A DNA stretch of 64,000 nt, from the NCBI GenBank assembly GCA_013397115.1, contig VWZW01007671.1, forward strand, positions 1,915,797-1,979,796, given 5' to 3'. The notes beneath the pieces are model-generated. The model did no database searches. It was not told the origin of the DNA and saw only the letters and a program-made list of their open reading frames with translations. The stretch is from Edolisoma coerulescens. Taxonomy: Eukaryota; Chordata; Aves; Passeriformes; Campephagidae. Shown in pieces: positions 50,912-64,000 of this stretch (within the stretch, counting starts at the first letter, position 1; each line of letters opens with the position of its first letter). The position numbers and the translations under genes are program-made.

Positions 50912-53900
50912 ACTTCTGTTATGCTGTTAGAGCATAACATAGCCAAAATAGTAAGGATTCCGAGAAAACCTAAGGAGGAATCTTTCCATTGTTAATTTCT
51001 TCTCACAAATGGAACACCAGAATAAACACATGGTGTCTACTTATTCAGGCCAACCCGTAGAAAAACATTAACTATGAAATTATTTCTGAAGCTACATAAA
51101 AAGCACATTACTGAATTTGACTGATTTTCTAGCAGGTATTGAACGAAGAAAAGAGATTAAACTAAGAGCATGAGTGAAGCTATAAACATCTGAAGACAGG
51201 TAAAAATCAAGAGAAACTCATAAAGGCTCGAAGTTTACAAATGGGCACACTAAGGCAGTCCCAAAAAGCAAGCAGACCCAAAACCCCCTGTGGAGTGAAC
51301 AGAAGTCTGCATAGTACATGAATCATGAGAATTCTGTATAGGGGTAAGGTATAGTATTAAAGCTACATGAGGTTTCATTAGAGCCGTAATAAGTACTATT
51401 TTATCTTGGTACTTTGAATACATTTCCAGTTTGTTTTAAGTACACCACAGGACATCTAATTCAATATTTATTGAGACTGTCACAATTAATTTATGAAACA
51501 AAAGTTCCTAAGGATTTGTGTAATGTTTAGTGACAACTCTGGATTGTAATCAAGGTCATATGCCTACCTTTCCTGCTCTCTTTTGTCATTCACTATTTTG
51601 ACATTCCTTTTCCCTTCAATGACATTCAAATTACCCTATAAATAGAAGTACCAGGAACGCTCTCTATTCAGTTCAATTTTATGAACAACATTTGGAAAAT
51701 TGAGACAGAATTAGGCAGCTTCTTGTAGCAACAAGTAAAAGAGCTTTTATTTTATATTTGTAAAGATAAGAAACAACAAAATAGAATTATATTTGCACTT
51801 GGATACAAAGGAAAATACATTTGAGGTACAATCCTCGCACTGGGGGATTTTGGGACACTGGAACCTGTGTTTTGACTGCTTTCTACACGAATCATATAAG
51901 AAGATGTTGGCAATTTGGTTTTACTATGTGCCTTTGGACTGAATTAAATTATCAATCACTGGTATAAAAAAAGTTCAAAGGCGCCTTGTTGTCCTGTGGA
52001 ACAGATAAATGGACAAAGGAGCAAAAGAGAAGAGATACCTTAGGAACCACCACAGATAATTAATCCACTCTGAAGCACCAAAAAAATTACAGCTGTTAAT
52101 GTCAGTGCAGAAAGACCATTGTCCTGGTCTAGAAGAGAGTGACTGAGGTTGTTTTTAACAAAGCACCAGTGCAACATACAGTAATGGTAAATACAAATCA
52201 TAAATGAGGGGCCTTTTGCTTTATGCCAGGCACCAAAGAGCTTCTACACATCCAGCATAAATGAACTGTGTTGCTTTTGTTGTTTGTTTTTTTTAAAGTC
52301 TTTGCAATTCAAGTGATATGTCCATAATAACACAGCACCCTTTTTTCCTGAAGGGTCAAGAACGTACCTCTTTTTGTTAGAAAGTTCTGGCTTCTTTTAC
52401 CTTACCTCTATGCACAGAAAGTGGCTAAGACTCATGGGAAAAATAACAGTATACAATTATGTAACTGAAGTCAATTCCATAATTATTCTCTGTACTGCAC
52501 CACATTGAGCATTGGTAAATTTGGGGAAAACGAGCTGACAATATTATGACAGTGCTGTGAGCTGGGCCTCAGTACAGTGAGGTTCCTGCAATGCTGAAAA
52601 TGGTTTTCACAGGAAATAAAAGTTGTGATACAGAAATATCATTCTCATAAGTTTGCATTTTACCAGAGAATAGATTTTGTTTTATATTACGAGAGAAAAC
52701 AAGAGAAAAATGTTCTTTGAACATTGAATTTACGTGTTAATGTTACTATACATTTTCAAAGTACATTGTTTCATGTGACATTTTCAAAAAACAAGGAAAA
52801 TCCAACACTACCTACTTATTAAAGGTAGGATAGGCTTTGTTATGTCACTTGACAAGTTAATCATTTTAACCTCTGGCTGCACTCCTTACACAATCAGCAT
52901 TGCAAATTAGTATTTGTTGTGACACTACGAAAATTTATACTTCTTGTGTGTAAATTTTACACGTGATTTTATTAGAACACTTAGCTACATTGATAAAATT
53001 TGAATCTCGACTTCAAAGGGACTAAGTATTCTTAGAAACAAGAAAAAAAAAAAGAGGTTTGATTTTCTGGAAAATTGCTTTTACATGAACCACTATGAAG
53101 AATTATTGACTTGCAGGCTTCATAATTAAAGTCTTCATAGTCTTTATTTATACATTTGTTTCAACACTGTATTTTTTCAAAAGCATTTCATTATTCTGGC
53201 TAACACAAATACTAGCTAGCAAGTGTGACAATAATTTCTTCTTTTCAATATTTTTACATTGTAATTTTTCATTTGTGAATATGTAATACTTGTTTGCAAA
53301 TTGAAGCCCAATATAGCAACGTAAGAGACTGAGATTCAACCAAGAAGCTGAACTATTCTAAGTCAAAATTCTCATTTACAGTTCATTAATTTCTTTTGAG
53401 CAGATTATTATCTTCACCACTTTTTCCTACTTAAAACTTTCCTTAGAGGTTTTCTATGAACGTAACCATTATAATAATTACATGTCTGCAAACTCATTGC
53501 AAGAAGAATGCATTGTGTTGCTTGCTGCCAAAACCTACTGTTCATGTAATCAATTGTTATCTAAGTCATTTTATCTATTGGCTGACAGGATGGCCTTTCT
53601 TATATATAATTCACTGCTGAAATATAATTTAATCAACTAAACTTGTTTCATTAAAAGATTTAAAAGTACTATTAGCCTAAAACTGTTTTTCTATGAGCGT
53701 AGAAGGACTTAGGCCTCATAAATTATTGATGAGAAACAAACTGATGACATACAAGGCCACCTAGTTCACTGAAATATTTGTGAGAAAGTTTTCTAACCTC
53801 CAGTAATTTTAATTGAGAGGAAATTGAAAAATATAGAGAGACATTAAAAAAAACCCCAAAACCAGGAAAGGCTTTTCTATTCCCCAATGAAACTATTTAA

Positions 53901-54946
53901 ATTCTGTGTTGAATCTGATTTTTTTTTCTAAAAGGGATTTTAATTTTTCAACAATTCGAAATACTTAATAAGGGCTATGTAATTCAAAAAAGCAACAAAA
54001 TATTAAAAAGTCAAAATTATTATCCTGAGCACAGATACTCTTTATCCTGTGAGAGTAGTCCCTAAACCAACCGTTCTACTTAACTCCCTGAAAGCAACAT
54101 GCTTTTTCCTCAATTCTGCCTTTGTACAGCAACATTTCTCTTTCCAGTTGCAAAATTCTCTAGCTCATCCTTTTCTTCATCAAAACAGAAACCAATAACA
54201 AATGTGCCCAGTACATGGCACAGATGCAACTTCCTTGCATCGCTCTGTGAAACAAAACTAGAGTGGCTGACTGATTCTCCTTCTCGGAGCTGGGTTAATC
54301 TACCAGCTGTAGCACATTGACTGGCACAGTTGGGAAGGGCTGGCTGATGCAGTGAGGTTCATCCCTTACCCACAGCCACTTTGCTCAGCTTGTTGAGAAG
54401 CACATACTGCCTTCCAGTCCTTTAGGAAATCAGGTATTTTCCTGTATTTCAGATGTTAGCCTAAAGAAAATGGCTTTGATGAGTATGTTTTTTAGCACAA
54501 TCTAGAGAACGCAAGACAGAAATAATAAAATAAACCAAATATTTTTAGTATTTTCCCCTGTGTATCTATTTTCAGATATTTTGGATATTTTCCACTTCCC
54601 ATAAATTCACGGCATTCAAAGAAAGAAAATTTTAAATTCCCCAGATCAGCCTCTTCATCCAGCTATTGTAGCTTTGAGATAAATAACCCTTCATGGATTT
54701 TTCTTCCATTAATTTTTCTGATTGCTTTAAAATTGCTGCTAATCTTCAAAGATTCAGAGACTTCCGTGGCATAATTCCCAGTATGCCAAAAAATATTTCA
54801 TTTTTCTTGCTTTAACTTGTGACCTCTTAGTGATATTTGGTTGCTCACTAATTGCTTTCTGTCTCCATGTCACACAATGTTTTATACATATCTGCATGAC
54901 TTTCTCTCTCATGTCACTTTGCAATGTTGAAGAATCATAGTCTGCT

Positions 54947-54969
54947 CAGCTGTTTCTGAGAAACAGCTG
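54947..54969. repeat. Perfect 11-bp inverted repeat, 1-base centre
   Basis: Arms CAGCTGTTTCT and AGAAACAGCTG flank a single G. Each arm ends in the palindromic E-box core CAGCTG. It is too short and tightly centred for a stable RNA hairpin loop; at DNA level it could hold two symmetric bHLH-type sites, but that is speculation. Confidence 0.8.
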
Positions 54970-56125
54970 GATATTTGATCATCCTGTCTGTCATTCTATT
55001 TTTCAAATGTGGTTAAATTTTTTTCTGATAAGAAGATTATATGAGTAGACAGTGTTAAAGAAATGGACGCTGATTTTTTGTCATGTTCTACTGGTCTTCA
55101 TGATTTTATCATCCAGAATTAAAAAAAACTTATGCAATTAACTGCCTCCATATTTTCTGTAAGAATACTTCTTGTATGGAAAATAAACAATATAGAAACT
55201 GGTGAACAGCTTAGAAAACAGAGATAACAATTTGAGTGGAAGCTGCATTACTAATCACAAAAAACTAAGCAAATCTGTATTCTATACAAATGACATCAAT
55301 CTTGAAAGAGCAGAATCTGAGATCAGAGAAAAGGCTGATGCATTTTTTTGACAGATTTTAGTGAACATGTACAGAATTCACATATCAATACTAATAAATA
55401 AATATGTCCAACTTTTTCAAACACAGGGTTAAATTAATGTTGCATGGTACTTTATTTAATGATGAACAGTTGGGTTCGGCAACTACTTATACATACATGA
55501 AACGACTAAAATGAGAAAGAAGTATAACTTAACTTTGCAGAAAGAGAAACTGTCACTTCTTTTCTTATTTGACGAATTATAGCCACTGATAGATGCATGG
55601 TTGCTTCATTGCTTCCACAGTCCATCCAAGACTTAAATTACTGCGTCACCCTCTGTGGAAGGAGTTAAATGCAAGGCTTCTTCTAGTGTGCCTTGGCTCA
55701 GACTTTCACTCTAGAAATTGCAGTCTCCCAGACTGTGTTTATTATCCATCCATTTCATTAATAAAACAGCCAAGGAGATCAATTCCATATATTGAAATAC
55801 TCCCTCCATACTGGGCTTAGGCTGAGTCTTCCCAGATTCTTCTCTTAAAGTATTTGCTTTCCTTTTTATTCTTCTATGTTCCAAGTTCTAAACACAGGTG
55901 ATTTTTTTTTCTTTAAACCACATTTGGAAAAAATAGTGAAGCTTTTTCCTCCTCTCTTCATGTGACAGACTCTTAACCAAGCCTGTTTCTTTTGACATCT
56001 AGTGTCAGGAGGAGAGTAGTAATCCTGGGAAGTGGAGTTTGGCACAAAATAGTTCTTTGAAAAACATGTAGCAGTGGCACCAGTAAATGTATCTCTGACC
56101 TATAAAGTGGTTTTTTAATGTTGCC

Positions 56126-56140
56126 TTTTTTTTTTTTTTT
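56126..56140. repeat. Poly-T run (15 T)
   Basis: A homopolymer with no associated element recognised. Confidence 0.8.
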
Positions 56141-57156
56141 AGAATAAATAGAGGATATTAATATTGGAGATCATTTACACTGAGAGTTACAGGGGAAAAT
56201 AGCTGTACAGAGAAAGGTGTCAGAAAACCTATCGGGATGTTCCTCTGGACAAACTCATTTGCTGGAGAAAATAATTTGGATTCAGCTTGTAATTAATTTT
56301 CTGCTTCTCTCCTCTGTGGTGTGATCCCAGAATTCAGAAAAGTATGTAAAAGCAAGGGACCATGCAAGGCTTTGTACAGGTGAGACTTAGATCAGTGCAT
56401 CCTTAGTTTAGAAAATTATAGCTGTTTCTTGTTTATCTGTTACAAAATCAAAGACCGTCTGTGCAGCAGCTGATCTTGGTGTAAATTTCTAGGCTATGTA
56501 AGGCTTTAATTCAACCAGTACTAATTGAAATGAAGTTTGGGGATTCAGTTTGAACAGGGAAAAAATATGCTGTGTTCCTTCCCTTTCATGACTGTGTTTT
56601 ATCAAACTTCCATCAGGGATGCTAATTTGTGCTAATTGATGCAGTTTTTTTTCCTGTTCATGATAACACTCATTGTGAATCTGCTTGCCAATCAAAAAGA
56701 TCATAATAGACCATAATGGAAAATTTACTAAGAATAACCAGCCACTTCTGCAATTAATATCAGTAGCATTTTCCTCTCACATATGCTTCCTCATGCTGAA
56801 CTAAAAGCTACAGGAAAAAATTGTGAGGACCATCAATGAACACCAAGAAACATTTTTACAAGTACAGAGAAAAAGAAGGAGCATGTTGATAATGTATAGA
56901 ATATGGTACTGAAATGGAATGAAAAGCAAACCAAAACACAAGAGATTATTTGTAAACCCGAACCACACTATACAAAGAAATAGAGTAATTGAAACTTTTC
57001 AAGTTATCGGATAGAACACTAAAACCTAAGTTCACAGCTCATCTGGAAATAAGAGGTCTGATAAAATTAGGTAGCTTTTAAACCTTGGGTTTTCTCATCT
57101 CTTTCCTATATATTTTAATGTTGTATACTGGAAAGAGAGCGCATTTCACTCACTTT

Positions 57157-57202
57157 GTGGTAACTTCTTGCCATGAAATGTGGTAACTAATTGCCATGAA
57201 AT
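57157..57202. repeat. 23-bp tandem duplication
   Basis: Two head-to-tail copies of a 23-bp unit beginning GTGGTAAC and ending TTGCCATGAAAT differ at two central bases (TC versus AA). This is a local minisatellite seed. Confidence 0.85.
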
Positions 57203-60200
57203 GGTAATTTTGAGAAGACTATTGCCTTTCAGGAAATTTTTAATGAACTGATGGCACATGTGCATCCTCTGTCTAAATAGCATTGGCATAGATGCTGGTC
57301 TCACATTGAAAAGCAGTTTTAAAATTTTTGCTTTCATTACAGGGGTGCAAGACACTGCTCTGTATCCTCCCATGCGTGATATCAAATTTTTGATCCAGTT
57401 CTAGCATGTGGTGTGTTAAAGTAAAAATATATTCACCAGAGGGAAGATGTTTTCCCCCTTTTGCTAAGAGCCACAGGTCTATCAATTTATCTCCTGAGAA
57501 CTGTTCTTAGGGACAGCCCTTGTTCACAAATCCACATTTACAATGCCACTCAAAAATCTATGGCATGGCCATATCACTTTGTAGATAAGTTTGACCTGCC
57601 TAATCCAAGTTTTCAGTTGAAAATCATACCCTTTACCTGAAATATGAATGCTATTATTAAAAAAAAAAATAAAATCAATTTTTCCTGCAAGTAGCAATGG
57701 TTTTTCACAATTAAATTAACCCTTAGGCCAGGAATTTAGAATGACATTGCATCTTACTGGGCTAACAGTCAAAAGGAAATTGAAATGCATCTTGGAGACA
57801 CTGAAAACATAATTCTTCAGTGGGCATGAGTATCTTTAGGACATGTTACTCTTTCCAGAAACAGAGGTTGAGGTTAAAAGATAGTACGTAAGCCATTGCC
57901 TCTCATCAGCTCAACAGAGAAATGAAGAGGTCATCGTGGAAGAATGCAGGTCAATAACAGAACAAAATACTGTGTTCCAGCCACTGATCCATATCCCCTC
58001 TACAAATTGCAGACAAGCTGTAAAACCAATAAACAAACAAAAACCCCAAAGAGATCAGAAAATCCAACAAAGTTGAAGCAAGACTGTCTGAGTTAGTATT
58101 TTAGCTACCAAAACTACAAGGACTTTGAAATCTTTTGATATTTTTTGGCCTTGACCTGTATAAATGCTGGACTAAAAAGTTCTTCACATAACAGCATGAG
58201 AACATCAGATGATCCAAATTAATGATCTGACAATATTAGTCAGGGCTTTTTCATCTTTAAAGTTGTTCATCCAGATGTAAACAGTTTTGCTCAGGAAATG
58301 ATTGAGGGAGCACAAGCAACAAAGTCCTCTTGGAACAGCTGTTATAGCAGGAGAAAAGATTTTGAACTCTGCAACTCATTAATTTACAAGGTTAGAGGAG
58401 GAGCACGTGAAGCAGTAGGGAGCATGAGAGAAGAACAGAGGACTGGATGAGGTCAAAGAAGCTGCCAGATCTTTGCCCTTACTGCTGGAAACTTTTTGAG
58501 CTGCTAGGAGCAAGGAAAATAACTAATCAACTGTCTACTCCCTTCACAAGTCCCAGAACAACCTCTGAGGCTGCCATCTGTGCAAAAGAGATGATAGCTT
58601 GACCACTCTGTTATTAACCATCTAAAAGCTGTGAAGCAGAAGTGGTTGAAAGTCTTCCACTGCAAAACCTTTCTGTTAAAAGCTCTGGATCTGAAAATGT
58701 TCTGTTTCAGAGGAACAGACACCTTTGGAAAAAAAAATTGACCTGTATAAATAGGAATGTTCCATCAATGTTGATTCTTATCTGCCTTGGGCTTTGGGCA
58801 GTGTTGTGAGGCAAGTGTTCAGAAGTTCTCTGATTGTACTGTTCTGTGTCATGAGCGGCTCCCGGTGAAGTGTGTTGAACTGTCAATGCACGGAGTGTTA
58901 CACAAGCCACAGCAGCACCTTTCACAGGATTCCAGTCTTATGGCAAGTGCCTGACACATGGAAGATAACTGCTATTAACAGGAAAAACGTAGTAAATGTG
59001 GTCTGTCTAAGCAACCAGTATATGCAAAACTGTTCACTGAATGCAAAAAAGCAAAATTGCATGAGAAAAAGTAGAGATAAAATGTTTGACGAGAAAATCA
59101 CATATAAAAAGAATAGAATAAAATTTTTAAAATGGTTTCCAAGCTGTCATTTAAATGTATTGCCCCTTCAACAGAATGGGACACTGGGATGTCTGGAGAC
59201 ATCCTATGGAAGGCATTGGGGTGCTCAGTTTTATGATTCTTGCTTGCTGCTGTCAACCACTGTAAATGAAAGTCACTGAAGGCACTTTTTTACTGAAATG
59301 GTTGTAGCTAAGACTTCAGATAGCTAGAGGATGTACTAAATTGGAGTTTATATTCTCTATAAGAATACACAAGTCAATCCATGCTTCCATTGTCAGTCTT
59401 AGTAGTGGCAGCTTTTAACTCTGTATGGGAAGTGCAGGAATTTTGAGTGGGCACTGTCCAAAAGTATATCCAGCTGTAGCAGTCCAGTGGATTTTGAAAC
59501 TGCACTAGAGGCTGGAGAGTCTAATGTGGAAATCTGAAGTGGGGAAATAAGAAGGTGAGTACAGGTGTTTTTCTGGATAAAGCAGCTCTATATGTGTGCA
59601 GGTTGTCCATGTCTCATTATAGACCTCCTGATCAGCATACACCAAGACATTGAGCAGCTTTTTCCTTTTACAGGCTATTAGAAATCTTTAGGAAGCAAAA
59701 TAAATTTTGCATGATCTTGGGGTTGACAACACTTCTCAAGTGGTGTAGAACAATGAGAATTAAGAAACAGCAAATCCTTGAAACTAAATACTAAATTTTA
59801 AATTTTCATATAGAATATGCCAGTAGTCAATAAGATGTGAGGGTTGATTTTGGCCCATCAGTCCAGGAATATGGGTAAGCACTTTAAAGGACACATCCAT
59901 ATATTAAAAGAAGTCAGAATAGGAGAAAAGAAGAAAAATACTGCTTGTTTGGAATACAGTAATATATTCAAAGTGTAAAGTGAAATTTACTAATGATGCT
60001 CTACAAAGTCTTCTACATAGTAACAGGACAAAGAAAGAAAAATCATGTCCAAATCAAACACCAGCAAGGTAGCATAAACTCTTACACAAGACAGTAAACA
60101 AAGCTAAATTTGGAGGACCCATCAGCTCACTTCAGTGTCAGGATAAAACAGTTGAACCAAGAACTGAAGCAGAGAAATTGCACATATGTTGAAACATGTC

Positions 60201-60410
60201 AGTCCTTGATCTGCTATCCTTTGAGATAAAGCATCACAAACATAGAAATTAGTTTGCTAATTTTCTGTGTCCCAAGAGAGATTTACTATGGACAATGTCA
60301 CAGATTTCTTGCTGAACACAGGTAGTGCTCAACTCAGTACACCCACAGGCAGTATCAGGGAATAAAACAAAGGATAATCTGCAGTCTAGTAGAATCTTAA
60401 TACTGCGTAT

Positions 60411-60930
60411 TGTGGCAGGCTACTGCTGCTTGGACACAAGGCACCAACTAAAGCCACTGTATCACTCCCTGTTCTCAAGTGGGCCAGGGGAGAGAAAAGC
60501 TAGAGGAAGGCTCATGAGTTGAGTAAGGGCAGGGAGAGATCACTCACCAGGTACTGTCACAGGCCAAACAGACTTGACTTGGGGAAATTATTGATTTTAT
60601 TACCAAACAAATTAGGGCAGGATAATGAGAAGTAAATCCAAATCTTAGGAACAGCTTTCCCAACCCTTCCCTTCTTCCTGGTGTAACTTTATTTCCAGTT
60701 CTCTATCTCCTTCCCCCAGCAGTGCAGAGCCACTGGGAATGGGGACTGTGGTCAGTTTATCACACATTGTCTCTGCCTCTCCTTGCTCCTGCCTGTTTTC
60801 CCCTGATCCAGTGTGGGACCCCTCCCACAGGAGACAGCTCTCTGTAAACTTTTCCGAAGTGAGTCCTTCCCACAGGCTGCAGCATTTCATGAACTGCTCC
60901 AGTGTGTGAATGTTGGACCCAGGACTGGTG
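60411..60930 (-). mobile_element. Truncated LTR of an avian endogenous retrovirus (third family)
   Basis: The plus-strand text starts TGTGGCAGGCTACTG, fitting the reverse complement of an LTR 3' end. It continues with GATCACTCACCAGGTACTGTC, CAGACTTGACTTGGGGAAAT, a minus-strand AATAAA at 60597-60602, GGTCAGTTTATCACACATTG, and two spaced copies of a TCC.CAGTGTG.GA...CC.CCCACAGG-type unit (about 60806-60905). These are hallmarks of a long bird LTR family with an internal GC-rich tandem array. The rest of the array and the whole promoter half are missing, so the element is truncated on its right (5') side. Read on the minus strand, a 106-codon open frame across it (60645-60965) is not a viral gene. 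Confidence 0.8.
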
Positions 60931-63900
60931 ATCCCTTTTTCTCTTCTATCTGATTTCCTATTCACCTTTTCTTTCTTCCCTCTTTTATTCTTTTATTCCT
61001 CTTACTATTAGAAGATAGGGACAAAGCATATAACAATTTCCATGTTGAGTGTTTAGTATGCTAATAAAATTTTGTGAGTTTTTCTGGACTCTTTTGACTT
61101 TTGCCATTCTTTTTTACATGAGGATCTACAAATTTTGGGTGCTCCCTTCCGCATAGGAGTGAGAGGTGGCAGCTCCACACAAGCATGACAGCATAATGAA
61201 TGTAGTATGTAGTCTTCAGTGATAGAGTCAGAGTTTTACCCACATATATATATAAAAGGATTTACCTAAAGTGGATTTGTCTTCTCTGTGAATTAGCAGA
61301 GATGGAAGTGAAATTTAGATTTGTCTGATTTATAGAGAGTTTAGTAGATTATTAGGACAGCAGCAATTATTTTCTACTTTATTCTAGATAAAAAAGAACG
61401 ATTTTGAGAAACCAGAGTTAATTTGAACCCATTTGAACAGGAATTTTCAAGACACTGTATGGCAAATTAAAAGCCTAATGATCCGTCTCTATTTTCACAT
61501 AAGGTCAGAAAAGAAAGAATTGCAGCCCAAGAGTGGAATCTATGGAATTGAACGTGTACTAGTCAAATACTGAAGACCAGAAAGAACATCAGTTCAGAGA
61601 GGATATGACTGGTCAGTAAAGAAAATGTTATCATTACTGAAGCACAAAATATCAAAATCAGTCCAGATACAATCTGATTCATGAAGAAAGAAAATGTGAA
61701 GAATAAATACTTGTTTCATGGATTCCAGCCAGATGACAGAAGTCTTTGTCTTCAGTGTAAGCACCACAGGACCAGATGTATTACAGAAAGTAACACATAA
61801 AATTAATTTAATTTTGTCCACAGCCCATATGTTTTGAAACACCTTTTACTGATATATTGGGACAACTGCTACTTAAGGACATTCATAACATGGCACTGAA
61901 GCATTACTCTGTAACGCATCAGTGCTTAGACTCTCTGACACCACCATGGCAGTCACCATTTGAGTATATGCATCCAGAGACATTTTTAGAGCTCATCTGA
62001 AAACAGTCATCATTTCATATGCAAGACAATTTCTGCATAAATTATGCCCAGATTGAGATGTAATTACTAAAAAGGCATGTAAACTAAGAACACTGTAGTA
62101 AGGTCACATCAGTATCTATGGAAAGCAGTGCAACCTAGAAAAATCTAATATAAGCTGCAACATATTTGGATTTAGCTGCAAAAATACTTAAATATTTATA
62201 TTATCTCAAATACCAAAATGTGTCTTTTTAGATGCTGCATAGAACTGCAGTGAAACACATCTCAAAACCAGGGAATGAAATTTTACCTCTAATGTGATCT
62301 AACTCTGTACCTGAAATAATTTTATGAAACAGAGAGAGATAATGTAATTTCACACTCACATAAGGCCTTCACGTAAAGTTTTTTGTGAGGATTGGCTTCA
62401 CAGGACATGATGGGCCATGGAACATAGTGGGCCTCAGAAGATGCTATGGTATTCTGTTAATATAGAAGCTTTGTCAATGGTAAATGACGAAAAAAATAGT
62501 CTAAGAATACAGAAAAAAGAAACATCAATATAAAATTAGAGTGTTTACTTGTCTAAGACTGAAGATGTTTAGAAAGAACTAGACTGGTATGCAAAGAAGC
62601 AGCTGGGTCTGAAATGACAAAAATCAAATAAAAATCAAATAACCAAAAGCAAATGTAATTGTGTAGCAAGACTGATGAAGTGTACGAAAGCTGCCGGCAT
62701 TTTAGCGAGCACTTATATGCTTAATTTTTCCAAAATGCATTGTATCTATGACACAACTCAGCATAGTGGGCCATTCTTGAACTAAAGGCTGCTTTTGCAC
62801 AATGGTATGTTTAAATAATCAGACAAAAAGGAAGGTTCTGCTACCACATACTAAATTTGCCAACTGGGACCATTAAAAAGGGCAATAATTTTGTTACTCC
62901 CCTTTGTAAAGAGATTTATGGGCTGTTGACCACAAGTGTCATGTTACACCGAGGAACAGTCAAGTGTTTGAATAACTGGAAATTTATTATCCATGATATG
63001 AAATGAATTGATTTTTAATGGGTAAATCAGCCCTATTTTCTTGGATTTGTGTATTTCTTGTTTGGATAACTTTGAAGAATTATATACTTTCAATATAGCC
63101 ATTAGAGAATATAAACTTGCATTTAGTTGGCAAAAGCTGGCAGAAATAAAGGCTATAGAGACCTACTAAGAATTACAATAAAAACAAATACAAAGCCAGA
63201 GTGAGTAGGAGAGCCATAACAGCTGTAGAAAAGAAATAGAACCAGAAAGAAACTGACTAAAGATAATTTTTCCCTATTTTGAAATGCATAAGGTTATCAT
63301 GGGACTATTGCTATGGTCCCATATTGCCTAATAAAACAAAACAAAACAAAACACCTGGGTGCTGATACGGGACTTACATTCCCAAATAATGCTTAATCAG
63401 GAGTATACAGGAATTATTTAGAGATGTAATTGTACACAGGTTTATTTTATCCTTGTCTCTATATAATAAAAAACTCAAACAGGGAATAAGCTCTGTTTCA
63501 GTTAAAAAGAAAAAAACATACTCAAGCTTTTCTTTGTTATGTAGTGTCAAGGGAATGATTGACGCAGCACTGAAATAACTTAATCAGGATCTAAATATTT
63601 GTGTCAATTATACACATTTATTGAATAGCTCAGCCTACTGAATGTTTACTCGGTGTATCCAATGATGAAACAGTTTTCACTGCAAGCTGTTTTTCTCCCA
63701 GATTTTGGAACACCTCTCTAAAGTTTATGCACTTCTATTCACCCTAGTTCTCCCTTCAGGAGCAGCACAACTAATGATGAAACCAATTTTAAACAGGTGT
63801 TATAACAACAACTTTTTGTCTCCTATCTAGTATTTTTGCTTTCGCATGTACTGTTCTGGAATGCAACAGATTGAAAACAAAACATGTTTTTAGAATTTTT

Positions 63901-64000
63901 ACTTGACATACACAAGGGAAAGTAAATGTATTTGTTTATTTTTGTAAGGAGGAATCTTTATACCTGTTTGAAAACTATCTCTGTTAATTATTCATTGTCT
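60931..64000. other. AT-rich non-coding DNA, no gene seen
   Basis: No gene recognised to the end of the window. The longest open frame is 82 codons (61594-61842, minus). A (AAAAC)n repeat lies at 63333-63352 and an 11-bp AAAAATCAAAT tandem pair near 62619-62640. Confidence 0.6.
63333..63352. repeat. (AAAAC)n microsatellite
   Basis: Four AAAAC units on the plus strand. Confidence 0.85.

Larger units (their letters stand above)
47029..60410. other. AT-rich non-coding DNA, no gene seen
   Basis: Over 13 kb without a recognisable gene or mobile element. The longest open frame is 135 codons (58872-59279, plus), with no family resemblance. Minor structures: an A/C-rich patch at 47288-47323, a 12-bp tandem pair at 49752-49775, (TTTTG)n at 50893-50911, an inverted repeat at 54947-54969, 15 T at 56126-56140 and a 23-bp tandem pair at 57157-57202. 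Confidence 0.6.

Noticed and set aside
58872..59279. 135-codon plus-strand open frame, briefly considered as a reverse-transcriptase remnant because of a VPDTWK-like word
   Set aside because: No further LINE reverse-transcriptase motifs follow in any frame, and no CR1 3' end is nearby.

Overview
The window looks like a gene-poor, AT-rich stretch of a bird nuclear genome, probably a neoavian species. The evidence is three CR1-type LINE 3' ends (CR1 is the dominant avian retrotransposon) and four or five LTRs with the layout of endogenous retrovirus LTR families known from birds. No protein-coding gene, exon chain, rRNA, tRNA, CRISPR array or bacterial feature could be supported. The longest open frames are 176 codons (inside a GC-rich LTR) and about 135 codons, which is what chance gives in 64 kb of AT-rich DNA. 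The window is either a gene desert or the interior of a very large intron; the sequence cannot tell these apart.

Layout: 1-6730 is unannotated AT-rich DNA. 6731-8220 is an apparently complete solo LTR on the minus strand with a striking CpG-rich core. 8221-11570 is unannotated. 11571-12776 is a degenerate LTR-like, CA-rich block. 12792-18232 is unannotated apart from a (TTCCC)n repeat. 18233-18553 is a truncated plus-strand LTR. 21056-21190 is a G/T-only simple repeat. 21205-23045 and 23047-24887 are two virtually identical 1,841-bp direct copies separated by one N. 25437-25850 is a CR1 (plus). 27975-28542 is a solo LTR (minus). An assembly gap in poly-A lies at 30232-30240. CR1 3' ends on the minus strand lie at 38396-38635 and 43916-44040. 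An assembly gap in poly-C lies at 47009-47028. 60411-60930 is a truncated minus-strand LTR. The rest is single-copy-looking AT-rich DNA with short simple repeats.

The most consequential observation is the 1,841-bp duplication joined by a single N. It has the form of an unmerged overlap between two contig ends (a false duplication), and the one difference noticed is a CpG-type C/T change, as expected between two alleles. The most biologically interesting is the 6731-8220 LTR: on the minus strand its CpG-rich body is followed by a textbook splice donor, so it could act as an alternative promoter and first exon. I saw no convincing new biological system.
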